From: Caryophanales bacterium
GTDB lineage: Bacteria; Bacillota_I; Bacilli_A; RFN20; CAG-288
Reading direction: 5' to 3'
Assembly: GCA_021621525.1 (NCBI GenBank)
Contig: JAJVUU010000012.1
Coordinates: 1 to 37,673, forward strand
Length of the DNA: 37,673 nucleotides
Below the pieces are notes generated by a model that was not told where the DNA came from, searched no databases, and saw only the letters and a list, made by a program, of their open reading frames with translations. The translations under genes and the position numbers were made by a program. Positions 1 through 9,283 of the stretch are shown in pieces. Every line of letters starts with the position of its first letter. Within the stretch, counting starts at the first letter, position 1.

Positions 1-201
1 GTTTTAAAGAATTCGATTTATCAACAAAGAAACAGCCCCTTATTATTACTATTATTTCTTTTTTAAGATTATTCTATAAAAAGCAATCTTTCGACTTTGG
101 ACGACACCTTTGACATTTCTTGATTTTCCATAGGAAAACAATTCCAAAAGCATATATAAAAATATATAATTATATATAAATTTAGGAGTTATCTATTTAC
201 C
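1..201. other. AT-rich region upstream of dnaN, possible part of oriC
   Basis: No gene is seen here. The stretch at 151-182 is almost pure A/T and could be a DNA unwinding element. TTATCAACA at 18-26 differs from the DnaA box TTATCCACA at one position. In many Bacilli the dnaA-dnaN spacer is part of the origin, but dnaA lies outside the window, so this is inference. A TTGACA hexamer at 110-115 has no convincing -10 partner. The best ribosome site for dnaN is TAGGAG at 183-188, about 13 bases from the start, which is longer than usual. Confidence 0.35.
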
Positions 202-1356
202 ATGAAATTAACCATCAGACGTATTGAATTCTTACGTATGCTGACCTATGCCGCACAGGCCATTCCATCCAAGAATGCTGAAATGCAGTTTTTGAATTAT
301 CTCATCGATGTCAGGGAAGATGGCGTAAGCGTCATCGCCTCCAATGGTGACATCTCTACCAAGGTCGATCAGCCGATCAAGGATGACAAAGACAACACCA
401 TCATCTTCAATTGCGAACCTGGACTCATCCAGACTCAGGCCAAGCTCTTCTTGGACTGTATTTCCAAAATGGGTGGGGAAGTCATCACTCTCACCATGGT
501 GGACTCGAATCTTCTCAATCTTGCCGACAATACGACGAACTTCAACCTCGTCACAAGGGCTGGCGAAGAATATCCGGATGTCGACCTCAATGTTCCGGAG
601 AATGCCAATGGCTTCAAGGTCAAGCTTTCCGAACTGAAGCTTCTCTTTGATACGACCAGCTATGCCGTTGCCACCAAAGGCCCTAAGGATCTCTATTATG
701 GCATCAACATCCGTGCTGAAAATGGTATGCTTACCTTCCTTACCACGGATTCCTATCGCATGGCTTCCTTCTCCGTTCCTGAGGAAAGCCAGGATGCATC
801 CTTTGTCTTCACATGCCCGGTCAAGGCTCTTGATATGGTCACCAAGATTGATGTCGACAAGGAAGTCACCATCTACTTCGATGAGAAGAGGGCTCTCTTC
901 GTCTGCGGAAACATCACGCTATCCAGCAGATTGTTAAGAGGAGACTTCCCGTCTGTCGAACGTCTCATCCCTCCGGCATTTCCATATTCCGTCACTGTCG
1001 ATACGGCTGAATTCCTTGCCGCAGCTGACCGTGTCAAGATCATCTCTTCTGCCGAAGACAGGAATTCCCAGGTGAGGCTTACCCTGAACAAGGACACAGG
1101 TGTGACTCTCTCTGCCCGTTCCACCAATTATGGAAACTCCAATGAAGTCCTTCGCAAGGTGAACATCAATTTCGATGATGATTCCACAATCTTTGAAATC
1201 AGCTTCAACATCGATTTTGCCGTCGATGCCGTCAAGGCTCTCAAGAGTGACAAGGTCACCTTCATCTTTGCCTCTTCCACCAGGATGTTCATGATCAAGA
1301 ACGATGATCCAAAGAACATCCAGATCATCACTCCAATCAGAATGTCTGCTTATTGA
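202..1356 (+). CDS. dnaN: DNA polymerase III subunit beta (sliding clamp)
   Basis: This is the ring-shaped processivity clamp that tethers DNA polymerase III to DNA and recruits repair and replication partners. The 384-residue length is close to the usual family length. The N-terminus (MKLTIRRIEFLRML) and the C-terminus (IQIITPIRMSAY, matching the conserved I-x-P-M/I-R end) are typical, and the whole length is collinear with the three-domain clamp fold. The ATG at 202 gives the canonical N-terminus, although the Shine-Dalgarno-like TAGGAG is about 13 bases away. A hairpin terminator follows at once. The next gene downstream is not recF, the common neighbour in Bacilli, but an unrelated transporter-glycosidase. 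Confidence 0.97.
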   Translation: MKLTIRRIEFLRMLTYAAQAIPSKNAEMQFLNYLIDVREDGVSVIASNGDISTKVDQPIKDDKDNTIIFNCEPGLIQTQAKLFLDCISKMGGEVITLTMVDSNLLNLADNTTNFNLVTRAGEEYPDVDLNVPENANGFKVKLSELKLLFDTTSYAVATKGPKDLYYGINIRAENGMLTFLTTDSYRMASFSVPEESQDASFVFTCPVKALDMVTKIDVDKEVTIYFDEKRALFVCGNITLSSRLLRGDFPSVERLIPPAFPYSVTVDTAEFLAAADRVKIISSAEDRNSQVRLTLNKDTGVTLSARSTNYGNSNEVLRKVNINFDDDSTIFEISFNIDFAVDAVKALKSDKVTFIFASSTRMFMIKNDDPKNIQIITPIRMSAY

Positions 1357-1365
1357 GATACATAC

Positions 1366-1392
1366 ACACCTACTCTTTCGGGTAGGTGTTTT
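1366..1392 (+). terminator. Rho-independent terminator after dnaN
   Basis: An 8-bp perfect stem pairs ACACCTAC (1366-1373) with GTAGGTGT (1382-1389). An 8-base loop separates the arms and a short T run follows. It sits 10 bases after the dnaN stop. An in-frame GTG at 1386 lies inside the stem, which argues against starting the next gene there. Confidence 0.75.
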
Positions 1393-1409
1393 GCAAAGGA
1401 GCCAACATC

Positions 1410-4400
1410 ATGGAAAAACAAAAAAAGACAGTCGGAGCAAGGATGTGGCTGTTCGTCATCCTGATAGGTTTTGCAGGTCAGCTGGCATGGTCGATCGAGA
1501 ACATGTATCTGAACACCTACATCACCTATTTGAACTTTTCCTCTCCGCTCGGACAGGGATTTGATTATTCCTTCTTCATCGCTCTTACGACAGCACTCAG
1601 TGCCGTCGTAGCCACCTTGACGACCATTTTCATGGGTGCTCTTTCGGATAAGGTAGGGCATAAGAAATACTTCATCTCCATCGGCTATATCCTTTGGGGT
1701 ATTGCGACGGCAGCCTTCGGTCTGTTCAACGTCAATTCCACGAACGACATCTTCCCCATTGCGATGTCCTCGGCCTTTGCGGCAATATGGGTCATCATCC
1801 TAGACTGCATCATGACATTCTTCGGTTCGACAGCCAATGATGCCTGCTTCAACTCCTACATCACCAAGAACATCGAAAAGTCGGACAAAGGCAAGATTGA
1901 AGGAATCCTTCAGATCCTTCCTTTGGCGGCGATGCTTCTCATCTTCGTCTTTCTCAATGGACTGACGGTCGACTCTTCCAAAGGAGCCAATGATGCCAGA
2001 TGGGATTTGTTCTTCTACCTCATCGGTGGTTTTGTCATATTGATGGGCATTATATCCTTCTTCCTCATTCCAAGGAAGGAAGAGGTGAAGTCTGATAAAA
2101 CCTATATCAGTCAGCTTTTCGAAGGCTTCAGGCCATCTGCCGTCAGGAAGAACAAGAGTCTCTATCTTGTCCTTCTGGTTTATTTTGTCTATGCCACGGC
2201 AACCCAGGTCTTCTTTCCCTATCTCATGGTCTACATCGAAAAGACATGCGGCATTGCCAACATTGGAAACAACCTCATCACTCCCTTTGCCATCGTCATG
2301 GCTATCGCCCTTGTCTTAGGCTCCGTATTAAGTGTCGCCATCGGCTTCCTGTCTGACAGACTGGGCAAGAACAAGATGATCATCCCGGCCTTTGTCATCT
2401 ATGCCATCGGTATCCTTCTGATGTTCTTCATCCCTGATTTCTCAGGAGACAAGACGGCCTTTGCCGCTATCGGCGGTACCGTCATGATTCTAGGCTATGT
2501 GGCAGTGCCGACTGTCTGCAATGCCATTGTCAGGGAGAAGATTCCATCCAACGAGGAAGGCACCTTCATGGGTGTCAGGATGCTTTTTGTCGTCGCCCTT
2601 CCGATGTGTATCGGACCCTTCATCGGAGATGGACTCAACGCTTCCTTTGGAAAGATGTATGAGAATTCCTTTGGCGAGAGCTCACCTGTTCCAAGTCAGT
2701 ATGGCTATCTTGTCGGTCTTGGTCTTCTCGTTCTTGCCATCATTCCGATGTTCTTCTATTTCCGCAATCTGAAGAAGGAAAGAAAGAATGAAGGCTATCT
2801 TTTCAAAGACACGGAAAAAGCAAGACTTGATGCTGATTTTGTTCCTTTGGCGGAATATCCAAGGATGAACCTGAAGAGGGATTCCTATCTCAATCTTGAC
2901 GGAATGTGGGACTTCAGCATCGGAAAGAGTGAAGAACTTCCCAAAGTCTATGTCGACAAGATCATGGTTCCCTTTGCGGTGGAATCGGCTTACTCCATGA
3001 TAGGAAAGCTTGTCGAACCGGATGATGTTCTCTTCTATCACAAAGATGTGAGTCTTCCAAAAGACTTCAGGAAGGATAAGACCATCCTTCATTTCGAAGG
3101 CGTCGATCAGATATGTGAAGTCTATGTCGATGGAAGAAAGATAGCCTGTCACACAGGTGGATTCACTCCCTTTGATGTCGTTCTTCCAAACGATGTGAAG
3201 GATACCTTCTCCCTTGTCCTCAAGGTGAAGGACTATACGGACGCTTCCTATCATACGAGAGGAAAGCAGGTTCTTTCCGTGACCGGATATTTCTACTCCT
3301 CTTCCAGCGGTGTCTATAAGCCAATCTGGATGGAGTCTGTCAAGGAAGACTATATCCAGGATGTGAAGTTCACTCCTGATTATGATAACAGGAAGATCAA
3401 GGTCTTCATCAAAACACCAAGAGATGGGAAAGCCGTTCTGACGCTCCATTCCAGGGAATATTCTTTGAATACGAACGTGGAAGAAAGCATATCCCTTCTG
3501 GATGACTTCCATCCATGGAGCCTGCAGGATCCGTATCTTTATGATGTCAAAATCCGTCATGGCGAAGATGTGGTCTCTTCCTACTTCGGTATGAGGAAGA
3601 TAGAAATCAAGGATGTCAAGGGACATAAGAGGATCTTCCTCAACGATGAACCGATATTCTTATCCGGATTGTTGGATCAGGGATACTATTTCATCGGAAA
3701 TTATACGCCGAAGAGCTATGACGAATATCTCTTTGACATCAAGAAGACCAAGGAGATGGGATTCAACTGTCTCAGGGTCCATATCAAGACCGAGCTTGAC
3801 CGGTTCTACTATGAATGCGACAGGCTTGGCATGCTCTTGATCCAGGACTTCCCCTGCGGTGGAGATTCTTATTCCTTCTTCTGGAGCGTCATTCCACGAC
3901 TCCTGCCTTCTCTTACGGAAAAGAACCTGACGTATAAGAGGACGGCAAGGAAGAGCAAGGAAGGAAGGGATGAGTTCCTTGAAGAATGCCATGAATACCT
4001 AAGGATGTATCATAATCATCCGAGCGTCATCATCTATTCCATCTTCAATGAAGGATGGGGAGAATTCGATCCTAGCAAGATCTATCATGAACTCAGGCAG
4101 ATGGAACACACCAAGCTCTTTGATACGGCCAGTGGCTGGTATGATGCAGACAGCGACTTCTATTCCATCCATACCTATACCCAGCCTGACAAAAGGAGAG
4201 TCGACAAGAAGGGACGTTGCTTCATCATCTCGGAGATGGGTGGAGCATCTTTGAAAGTCGAAGGTCACTCCTATTTCGAAGGTTTCTTCGGTCATGGCAA
4301 GGCAAAGAGCAAGGAAGAACTGACCAAAAAATACAAGGAACTCTTTGAAAAGAAAATCAAGCCACAGATTGGAAAGTATGGCCTCAACATGACCATCTAT

Positions 4401-4538
4401 ACGGAACTATCTGATTGTGAGACGGAGTACAACGGACTTCTCACCTATGACAGAAAGGTCGAGAAGATCGATTCTTCCGTTCTTTATGACGTCAATCAGG
4501 AACTCTATTCTGAATTCAACGATTGCATAAGACAGTGA
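1410..4538 (+). CDS. Fused MFS sugar transporter and glycoside hydrolase family 2 enzyme
   Basis: One 1042-residue protein joins an importer to a glycosidase. Residues about 5-470 form roughly 12 membrane segments of the major facilitator superfamily, with two loop motifs of the G-x-L-S-D-[KR]-x-G type (GALSDKVGHKK and GFLSDRLGKNK). After a short charged linker, residues from about 480 to the end form a complete GH2 enzyme: sugar-binding domain (YLNLDGMWDF), immunoglobulin-like domain and TIM barrel. The expected acid/base pair is N880-E881 in IFNEGWG, and the likely nucleophile is E942 in ISEMGG. An even number of segments would put the enzyme in the cytoplasm, so the sugar could be cut as it enters (inference). 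The substrate (galactoside, glucuronide or mannoside) cannot be told. The ATG at 1410 has AAAGGAG at 1395-1401. The downstream gene begins 10 bases after the stop. Confidence 0.88.
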   Translation: MEKQKKTVGARMWLFVILIGFAGQLAWSIENMYLNTYITYLNFSSPLGQGFDYSFFIALTTALSAVVATLTTIFMGALSDKVGHKKYFISIGYILWGIATAAFGLFNVNSTNDIFPIAMSSAFAAIWVIILDCIMTFFGSTANDACFNSYITKNIEKSDKGKIEGILQILPLAAMLLIFVFLNGLTVDSSKGANDARWDLFFYLIGGFVILMGIISFFLIPRKEEVKSDKTYISQLFEGFRPSAVRKNKSLYLVLLVYFVYATATQVFFPYLMVYIEKTCGIANIGNNLITPFAIVMAIALVLGSVLSVAIGFLSDRLGKNKMIIPAFVIYAIGILLMFFIPDFSGDKTAFAAIGGTVMILGYVAVPTVCNAIVREKIPSNEEGTFMGVRMLFVVALPMCIGPFIGDGLNASFGKMYENSFGESSPVPSQYGYLVGLGLLVLAIIPMFFYFRNLKKERKNEGYLFKDTEKARLDADFVPLAEYPRMNLKRDSYLNLDGMWDFSIGKSEELPKVYVDKIMVPFAVESAYSMIGKLVEPDDVLFYHKDVSLPKDFRKDKTILHFEGVDQICEVYVDGRKIACHTGGFTPFDVVLPNDVKDTFSLVLKVKDYTDASYHTRGKQVLSVTGYFYSSSSGVYKPIWMESVKEDYIQDVKFTPDYDNRKIKVFIKTPRDGKAVLTLHSREYSLNTNVEESISLLDDFHPWSLQDPYLYDVKIRHGEDVVSSYFGMRKIEIKDVKGHKRIFLNDEPIFLSGLLDQGYYFIGNYTPKSYDEYLFDIKKTKEMGFNCLRVHIKTELDRFYYECDRLGMLLIQDFPCGGDSYSFFWSVIPRLLPSLTEKNLTYKRTARKSKEGRDEFLEECHEYLRMYHNHPSVIIYSIFNEGWGEFDPSKIYHELRQMEHTKLFDTASGWYDADSDFYSIHTYTQPDKRRVDKKGRCFIISEMGGASLKVEGHSYFEGFFGHGKAKSKEELTKKYKELFEKKIKPQIGKYGLNMTIYTELSDCETEYNGLLTYDRKVEKIDSSVLYDVNQELYSEFNDCIRQ

Positions 4539-4548
4539 GGTGCAGAAA

Positions 4549-7500
4549 ATGGACAAAGAACATGCATTGGAAATCTGGGAAGAACTCTTTCCCGGCAAGG
4601 ACGTCGCCTATGACTTCGCAAGCCATCCGATGAAGAAGGAGGACTTCAAAAAGGAAGACTCTTATTATGGATGGGACATCGATGAGAAGAAACCATATCT
4701 GAACAGGGAAGACAACTTCTTCCCATGTTCTCTCAATACGATGGGATTCCGTCAGAAGAAGCCTTCCTTCAAGGTAGGAAACCATCTCTTTGAGGTGCGC
4801 AAAGGTAGGTCTTATGGAACCTTTGCCATCTATGACATCACCGATAGGAATCATCCTATCAACATGGAACCGAGCGAGGAAAACCAGGAGCCTTCTTTCA
4901 ACAAAGCAAGGTTCCATGAGATTGCCGTGTCTCAGCATTCCTTGGATTCCAGGTTCATGATACCTACACCTTCTTCCATCATCAAAAATGTCTTTCAGCA
5001 GAAGCTTGATGAAAGCGATGTGGCTTTGGAAAACACAGTCTCTCAGGATGACATCTGTGAGAATGAAGAAGAAGTGACAAAAGATGTAATGGATTCTCAA
5101 CCTCAGCAGGAGGATCCTTCTGCTTTGGAAGAAAAGGCGGATGAAGATATGAAAGCAGAGGAACCCCAGGAAGAGAAAGTTTCTGTTGAAGAGGAGATGG
5201 AAACAAAGGAAGAAGACCATCCTGAAGAAGCTAAGACGCCTGAAATCATCGAGGATGATGAAGAGGGAGAAGAAAGCTTCAAACCAGAAGAAGGAAAACA
5301 GATAGAAGCTGAAGAAGAAACGCCTCTTGAACCTGAACAGGAAACGGATGATTCCATGCTTGAACAGCTAAGAAAGCAGCTGGATGAGAACATGGCTGAA
5401 ATCTCTTCCTTGAATATGCAGGTCTCTACTCTTTCGGCAGAAAAGGAAGACCTGGAACAAAAGAATCTCGCTCTTGTCGATGAGAACGAAAATGTGAAGA
5501 AGAATGCTTCTGCTACGCTTCTGGAAAGCAAGAATCAAGTCTCTTCAATGACGGACCATCTCAATGCCATCCTTGCCTTAAGCGACACTTTGAAGGCAAG
5601 AATCAACGAGCAGCAGGATGAACTTCTCAAAAAGAAGACGGAAATCGAGAATCTTACCTTGGAGAAGGATAAGCTTGAAGGAGAACTGTCCTTGGCTAAG
5701 GATAGCAATGTCAGTCTGTCTGAAGAACTCAACGGCTATTCTTCCAAGATCATCCTCACCAAGGAAGAATATGACGTCATGACGGAGAATGCCCTCAAGG
5801 ACAAGACCAAACTGGAAGAACTGAACAATGAAAATACTTCTTTGAAGTCTTATTTGGAATCTTTGAAGGAAGAATCGGATAAGATCCTCAAGGAGAAGGA
5901 GGAGCTGGAAAACAGCTCTAGTTCTTTAAACAAGGAGAAGGAAGAGACTTCTTCCAGGATGGAGGAGATTCTTCAGGAACGAAACGGATTATCGGATGAA
6001 CTTGAGGGAAAGAAGAAGGAAAACGGAGAACTTCTTGAACAGATAGGAAAGCTGAATGCCGATATCGAATCTCTTCACACTCAGGTTTCTTCTTTGGATG
6101 CGTCCCTATCCAACTTGCAGGATGAAAAGATAAGACTCGATGAGGAAAAGGAAGAATTTGCCAAGAGATTGACTCAAGAGGAAGAAAAGAGCACATCCCT
6201 TTCCTCTCAGCTTGAAGAGGCAAAAAAGAACTTTGACTCCTTGGATGCCCAGGAAGAAATGACTTCCGGCCAGATTGCTACCTTGGAAGAGGAAAACAAG
6301 AATCTGAAATCTTCCTTGGAGGAAGAAAAGAATCAGTCTATCCAGCTTCAGGACAGACTGGAATCCTCTGACGAGAGGTTCAACAGCCTGTCTATCGAGA
6401 AGGAAGAAAACGAAAAGAACCTCAACAAGCAGATTCTTGACGAGCAGGCCAAGAACGAACTTCTTAAGAATGAGAAGGAACAGCTGGATTCCAAGATCAA
6501 TGCCTTGAATGAGAAGGTCGTCTCCCTTCAAAGCGAAATCGAAAGAAAAGACCAAGACTATCTTGAAAAGAAGAATGCCTTGGAACTTTCTAACAAGAGC
6601 AAGGACGAGACCCTTATTCTCGTTCAGAAGGAACGGGATGAAGAAGTAAGGAAGAATCTTTATCTTTCCTTAGGCGGAATGATGGAGCACTATGATGAAC
6701 TGATCTCCTATCTGAATGATGAAGGTCTACCTTTCAACGAAGAGGAAATCCATCATTTCTTCCTTCTTCATAGGGATTATCGTAACAGAGCCATGGATAG
6801 CTATGAAGAAACGAATTCGGAGATTGTCTCTTCTTCCACAGAGGAAGTTCCTTACCATAAGGAAGAAAAGGAAAGGGAAGAGAAGGCTCTCAATTATTAT
6901 GACCAGATATTCTCGACGGAGAAGAACAAGGTTTCCGACTTTGCCGGACGATACATCGTATTGAATGACTATCAGAACAAAGACAGCGAATATTCATGGG
7001 ATTATATCCTTCTTGATCCAAGCCTTCCGGAAACGCTGGACAACATCCTGATTGCCAATGAGAAGTCCTTGAAGGACTATCGTCCCGACCAGGCCTTCTT
7101 CACCAACGGACATCGCTTCGAGACCATTCTCATCGATTCGAAAAAGAAGATCGTCTCTGCCGATTACATCTCCGATCCCTATGACTTCACCCAGGCCATC
7201 CGCATCACGAGGAACAACCAGGAGAAGATTTCTCCTCTCATCTATCTCTTCATCAAGATCGTCGGCATCAACAGCGCAAGTCCGGATGAGAAATCCTTGA
7301 TGGAATTCTTTGACCTGATGGATAGGACCGTCAAGCGCTGCTGCCCGTTATCCTTCATTGAGATGAAGACGGTCGTCGGCATCAACAAGGGAAACTATGC
7401 CTTCATCACCTTTGACGGAGGTATCAATGATGCCTATCGCGAAACATTGGATTATGCCCTGCTTCTGAATTCCTATCGCAGGGAATACAAGCTTCAGAAC

Positions 7501-7830
7501 AGGCTCAATGCCGTCATCGTCTTAAATGAGGTGGACATCCCCTTCTCCAAGAGGCATCTTGACTATGATGCCTTGCTTACCCAGACGAGGGATGATGAGC
7601 TCCGCGCCCTGCGCTATGAATTCAACATGGCCGTCATCAACTCCACCATCAAGAGGACACTCCATATCGGTCCGAAGATCATCGACAAGCTTCCGCTTGA
7701 CCAAAATCTCCTCAAGCCTAGCCAGATTGGAACGGGTAACTTTGCCAAGATGTATCGTTTCGACAAGGAATTCAAAGTCTATAACTTTGTCTATTCCCTG
7801 AGTCACAAAGAAGAGAAGACAGAAGAATAA
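4549..7830 (+). CDS. Long acidic coiled-coil protein of unknown function
   Basis: A 1093-residue protein that I do not recognise. Four parts are visible. Residues about 1-155 form a compact N-terminal domain. Residues about 165-265 are a very acidic Glu/Asp-rich linker. Residues about 270-700 form a long heptad-rich coiled coil (repeated E-E-K, L-x-x-E, S-L patterns). Residues about 785-1093 form a globular C-terminal domain with IEMKTVVGINKGNYAF and NAVIVLNEVD. There is no signal peptide, membrane segment or Walker motif, so it should be cytoplasmic and is not an SMC-type ATPase. The ATG at 4549 was chosen because GAGGTG lies 7 bases upstream. An in-frame GTG at 4540 is part of that ribosome site. 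It sits 10 bases after the transporter-glycosidase gene and is probably co-transcribed. A scaffold or cytoskeletal role is possible but unproven. Confidence 0.8.
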   Translation: MDKEHALEIWEELFPGKDVAYDFASHPMKKEDFKKEDSYYGWDIDEKKPYLNREDNFFPCSLNTMGFRQKKPSFKVGNHLFEVRKGRSYGTFAIYDITDRNHPINMEPSEENQEPSFNKARFHEIAVSQHSLDSRFMIPTPSSIIKNVFQQKLDESDVALENTVSQDDICENEEEVTKDVMDSQPQQEDPSALEEKADEDMKAEEPQEEKVSVEEEMETKEEDHPEEAKTPEIIEDDEEGEESFKPEEGKQIEAEEETPLEPEQETDDSMLEQLRKQLDENMAEISSLNMQVSTLSAEKEDLEQKNLALVDENENVKKNASATLLESKNQVSSMTDHLNAILALSDTLKARINEQQDELLKKKTEIENLTLEKDKLEGELSLAKDSNVSLSEELNGYSSKIILTKEEYDVMTENALKDKTKLEELNNENTSLKSYLESLKEESDKILKEKEELENSSSSLNKEKEETSSRMEEILQERNGLSDELEGKKKENGELLEQIGKLNADIESLHTQVSSLDASLSNLQDEKIRLDEEKEEFAKRLTQEEEKSTSLSSQLEEAKKNFDSLDAQEEMTSGQIATLEEENKNLKSSLEEEKNQSIQLQDRLESSDERFNSLSIEKEENEKNLNKQILDEQAKNELLKNEKEQLDSKINALNEKVVSLQSEIERKDQDYLEKKNALELSNKSKDETLILVQKERDEEVRKNLYLSLGGMMEHYDELISYLNDEGLPFNEEEIHHFFLLHRDYRNRAMDSYEETNSEIVSSSTEEVPYHKEEKEREEKALNYYDQIFSTEKNKVSDFAGRYIVLNDYQNKDSEYSWDYILLDPSLPETLDNILIANEKSLKDYRPDQAFFTNGHRFETILIDSKKKIVSADYISDPYDFTQAIRITRNNQEKISPLIYLFIKIVGINSASPDEKSLMEFFDLMDRTVKRCCPLSFIEMKTVVGINKGNYAFITFDGGINDAYRETLDYALLLNSYRREYKLQNRLNAVIVLNEVDIPFSKRHLDYDALLTQTRDDELRALRYEFNMAVINSTIKRTLHIGPKIIDKLPLDQNLLKPSQIGTGNFAKMYRFDKEFKVYNFVYSLSHKEEKTEE

Positions 7831-7844
7831 TTTCACGTGAAATA
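7829..7844. promoter_or_regulatory. parS-like palindrome (candidate ParB/Spo0J binding site)
   Basis: A perfect 12-bp palindrome TTTCACGTGAAA occupies 7831-7842. It is identical to the core of the bacterial parS consensus TGTTTCACGTGAAACA, and the 16-base window matches at 13 positions. It begins at the end of the preceding gene's stop codon, ahead of pepT, and about 6.5 kb from the end of dnaN. parS sites cluster around oriC, so the location fits. Alternatively it is an operator for pepT. Confidence 0.55.
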
Positions 7845-7863
7845 TAATAGAGGACAACATATC

Positions 7864-9060
7864 ATGACATTATTGGAACGCTTTTTGAAATATGTCTCTT
7901 TCGAGACCACGGCATTGGAAGAAAAGGAAGATGCCGCCAGCAACGAGAAGATCTATGCTCTCACGAGAGAGATGACAAGAGAACTCCAGGAACTCCATCC
8001 GGATGAGATTTCCGTCAACCGCTTCGGTGTCGTCGACTGCAAGTTCAAGGGGACAGGAGACAAGCCTGGTGTAGCCTTCCTTGCCCATATGGATACGTCC
8101 AACCAGGCAAGCGGAAAGGACGTCAAGCCGAAGATTGTCAAGGATTATGATGGCAAGGACCTGGAACTGGGCGAAGGTCTCTCTCTGACCAGAGCGATGT
8201 TCCCTAGCCTTGACCACTCCATCGGACATACACTCATCACCACCAGCGGAGATACCCTTCTTGGCGGAGATGACAAGGCCGGCATCGCCATCATCATGAC
8301 GGCACTTCATGAAATCCTGGAAAACAACATCGCCCATCGTCCGCTTGAAATCATCTTCACCACCGATGAGGAGATCGGAGCCGATGCCCATCATATCTCC
8401 ATGGAGAATGTGGATTCCAAGTATGGATATACCATCGACGGAGGTGATCCTCACTATATCGCCATCGAATCCTTCACGGCCTATGCCATGGATGTCCATG
8501 TCCAGGGTAAGTCCATCCATCCTGGTTCAGCCAAGGATAAGCTTGTCAATGCCAGCAATGTGCTGATGCACTTCCATAATGCCCTTCCGGAATATTTGAA
8601 ACCTGAAGATACGGATGAAAGAAGCCCGTTCTATCACCTTTGCGAGATGAAGGGAAACGAAGACCATGCATCGGGTTCTTATATCATCCGTTCCTTTGAT
8701 GAAGATGAGATGAAGAAGATGATCGAACTTGCTTTGTTCACTGCAAAGAGAATGAACGAGAAGCTCGGCTATGAAGCCATCAGACTTGATATCCACGAAC
8801 AGTATCACAACATGAGACAGGTCATGGAAAAGTATCCTGAAATCACCAAGGAAGTCGAATCCGTCTATCAGATGCTTCACAAGGATTATGAATATGAAGC
8901 CATCCGTGGCGGAACCACCGGTTCCCAGCTTTCCTTCATGGGTCTTCCCTGTCCGAATCTCGGCACCGGCGACTACAACATGCATAGTCGATATGAGTAT
9001 GTCGACTATGACGAGATGGAGAGCATGGTTTCTGTCGTCAAGGAGCTTATGAAGGCTTAA
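7864..9060 (+). CDS. pepT: Peptidase T (tripeptide aminopeptidase)
   Basis: A cytoplasmic M20-family zinc exopeptidase that removes the N-terminal residue of tripeptides. It is 398 residues, the normal PepT length. Metal-site motifs are in place: AHMDTS with H75 and D77, GGDDKAG around D136-D137, and TTDEEIG with the catalytic Glu at 169-170. The C-terminal GGTTGSQLSFMGLPCPNLG and MHSRYEYV segments are typical of PepT. The ATG at 7864 has AGAGGA at 7850-7855. The in-frame ATG at 7837 lies inside the parS-like palindrome and has no ribosome site. It would complete peptides brought in by the oligopeptide transporter encoded downstream. Confidence 0.95.
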   Translation: MTLLERFLKYVSFETTALEEKEDAASNEKIYALTREMTRELQELHPDEISVNRFGVVDCKFKGTGDKPGVAFLAHMDTSNQASGKDVKPKIVKDYDGKDLELGEGLSLTRAMFPSLDHSIGHTLITTSGDTLLGGDDKAGIAIIMTALHEILENNIAHRPLEIIFTTDEEIGADAHHISMENVDSKYGYTIDGGDPHYIAIESFTAYAMDVHVQGKSIHPGSAKDKLVNASNVLMHFHNALPEYLKPEDTDERSPFYHLCEMKGNEDHASGSYIIRSFDEDEMKKMIELALFTAKRMNEKLGYEAIRLDIHEQYHNMRQVMEKYPEITKEVESVYQMLHKDYEYEAIRGGTTGSQLSFMGLPCPNLGTGDYNMHSRYEYVDYDEMESMVSVVKELMKA

Positions 9061-9077
9061 AAAGAAGCTTTTATGCA

Positions 9078-9091
9078 TGTAAGCGTTTCCA
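9078..9091. promoter_or_regulatory. cre-like catabolite operator upstream of the subtilase
   Basis: TGTAAGCGTTTCCA matches the CcpA cre consensus TGWAANCGNTNWCA at 13 of 14 positions. It lies 17 bases after the pepT stop and 192 bases before the subtilase ATG. A TTGACA hexamer follows at 9102-9107, but no good -10 is seen at the right spacing. The rest of the spacer to 9283 is AT-rich without a clear gene. Confidence 0.6.
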
Positions 9092-9283
9092 GTAAAAAAG
9101 CTTGACAGCTGATTTTTAAGGAAACTTTAAGAAAAGCCTGAAATTTGTTTTGAAAATGACGAAAAACAAGCAAAAAATAGTGTTTTTTCATAATTTTGAT
9201 TGAAATTTGAATTGATTGTTTTCTTTTTTTGAATTTTTAATTGCTATAAAATTACAAGGATTTATTTTTTGGAGGACTTGGAT

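Noticed and set aside
7843..7848. TATAAT upstream of pepT as a promoter -10
   Set aside because: Transcription would begin after the ribosome site and leave a leader of about nine bases, and there is no -35. Chance A/T sequence next to the palindrome is more likely.
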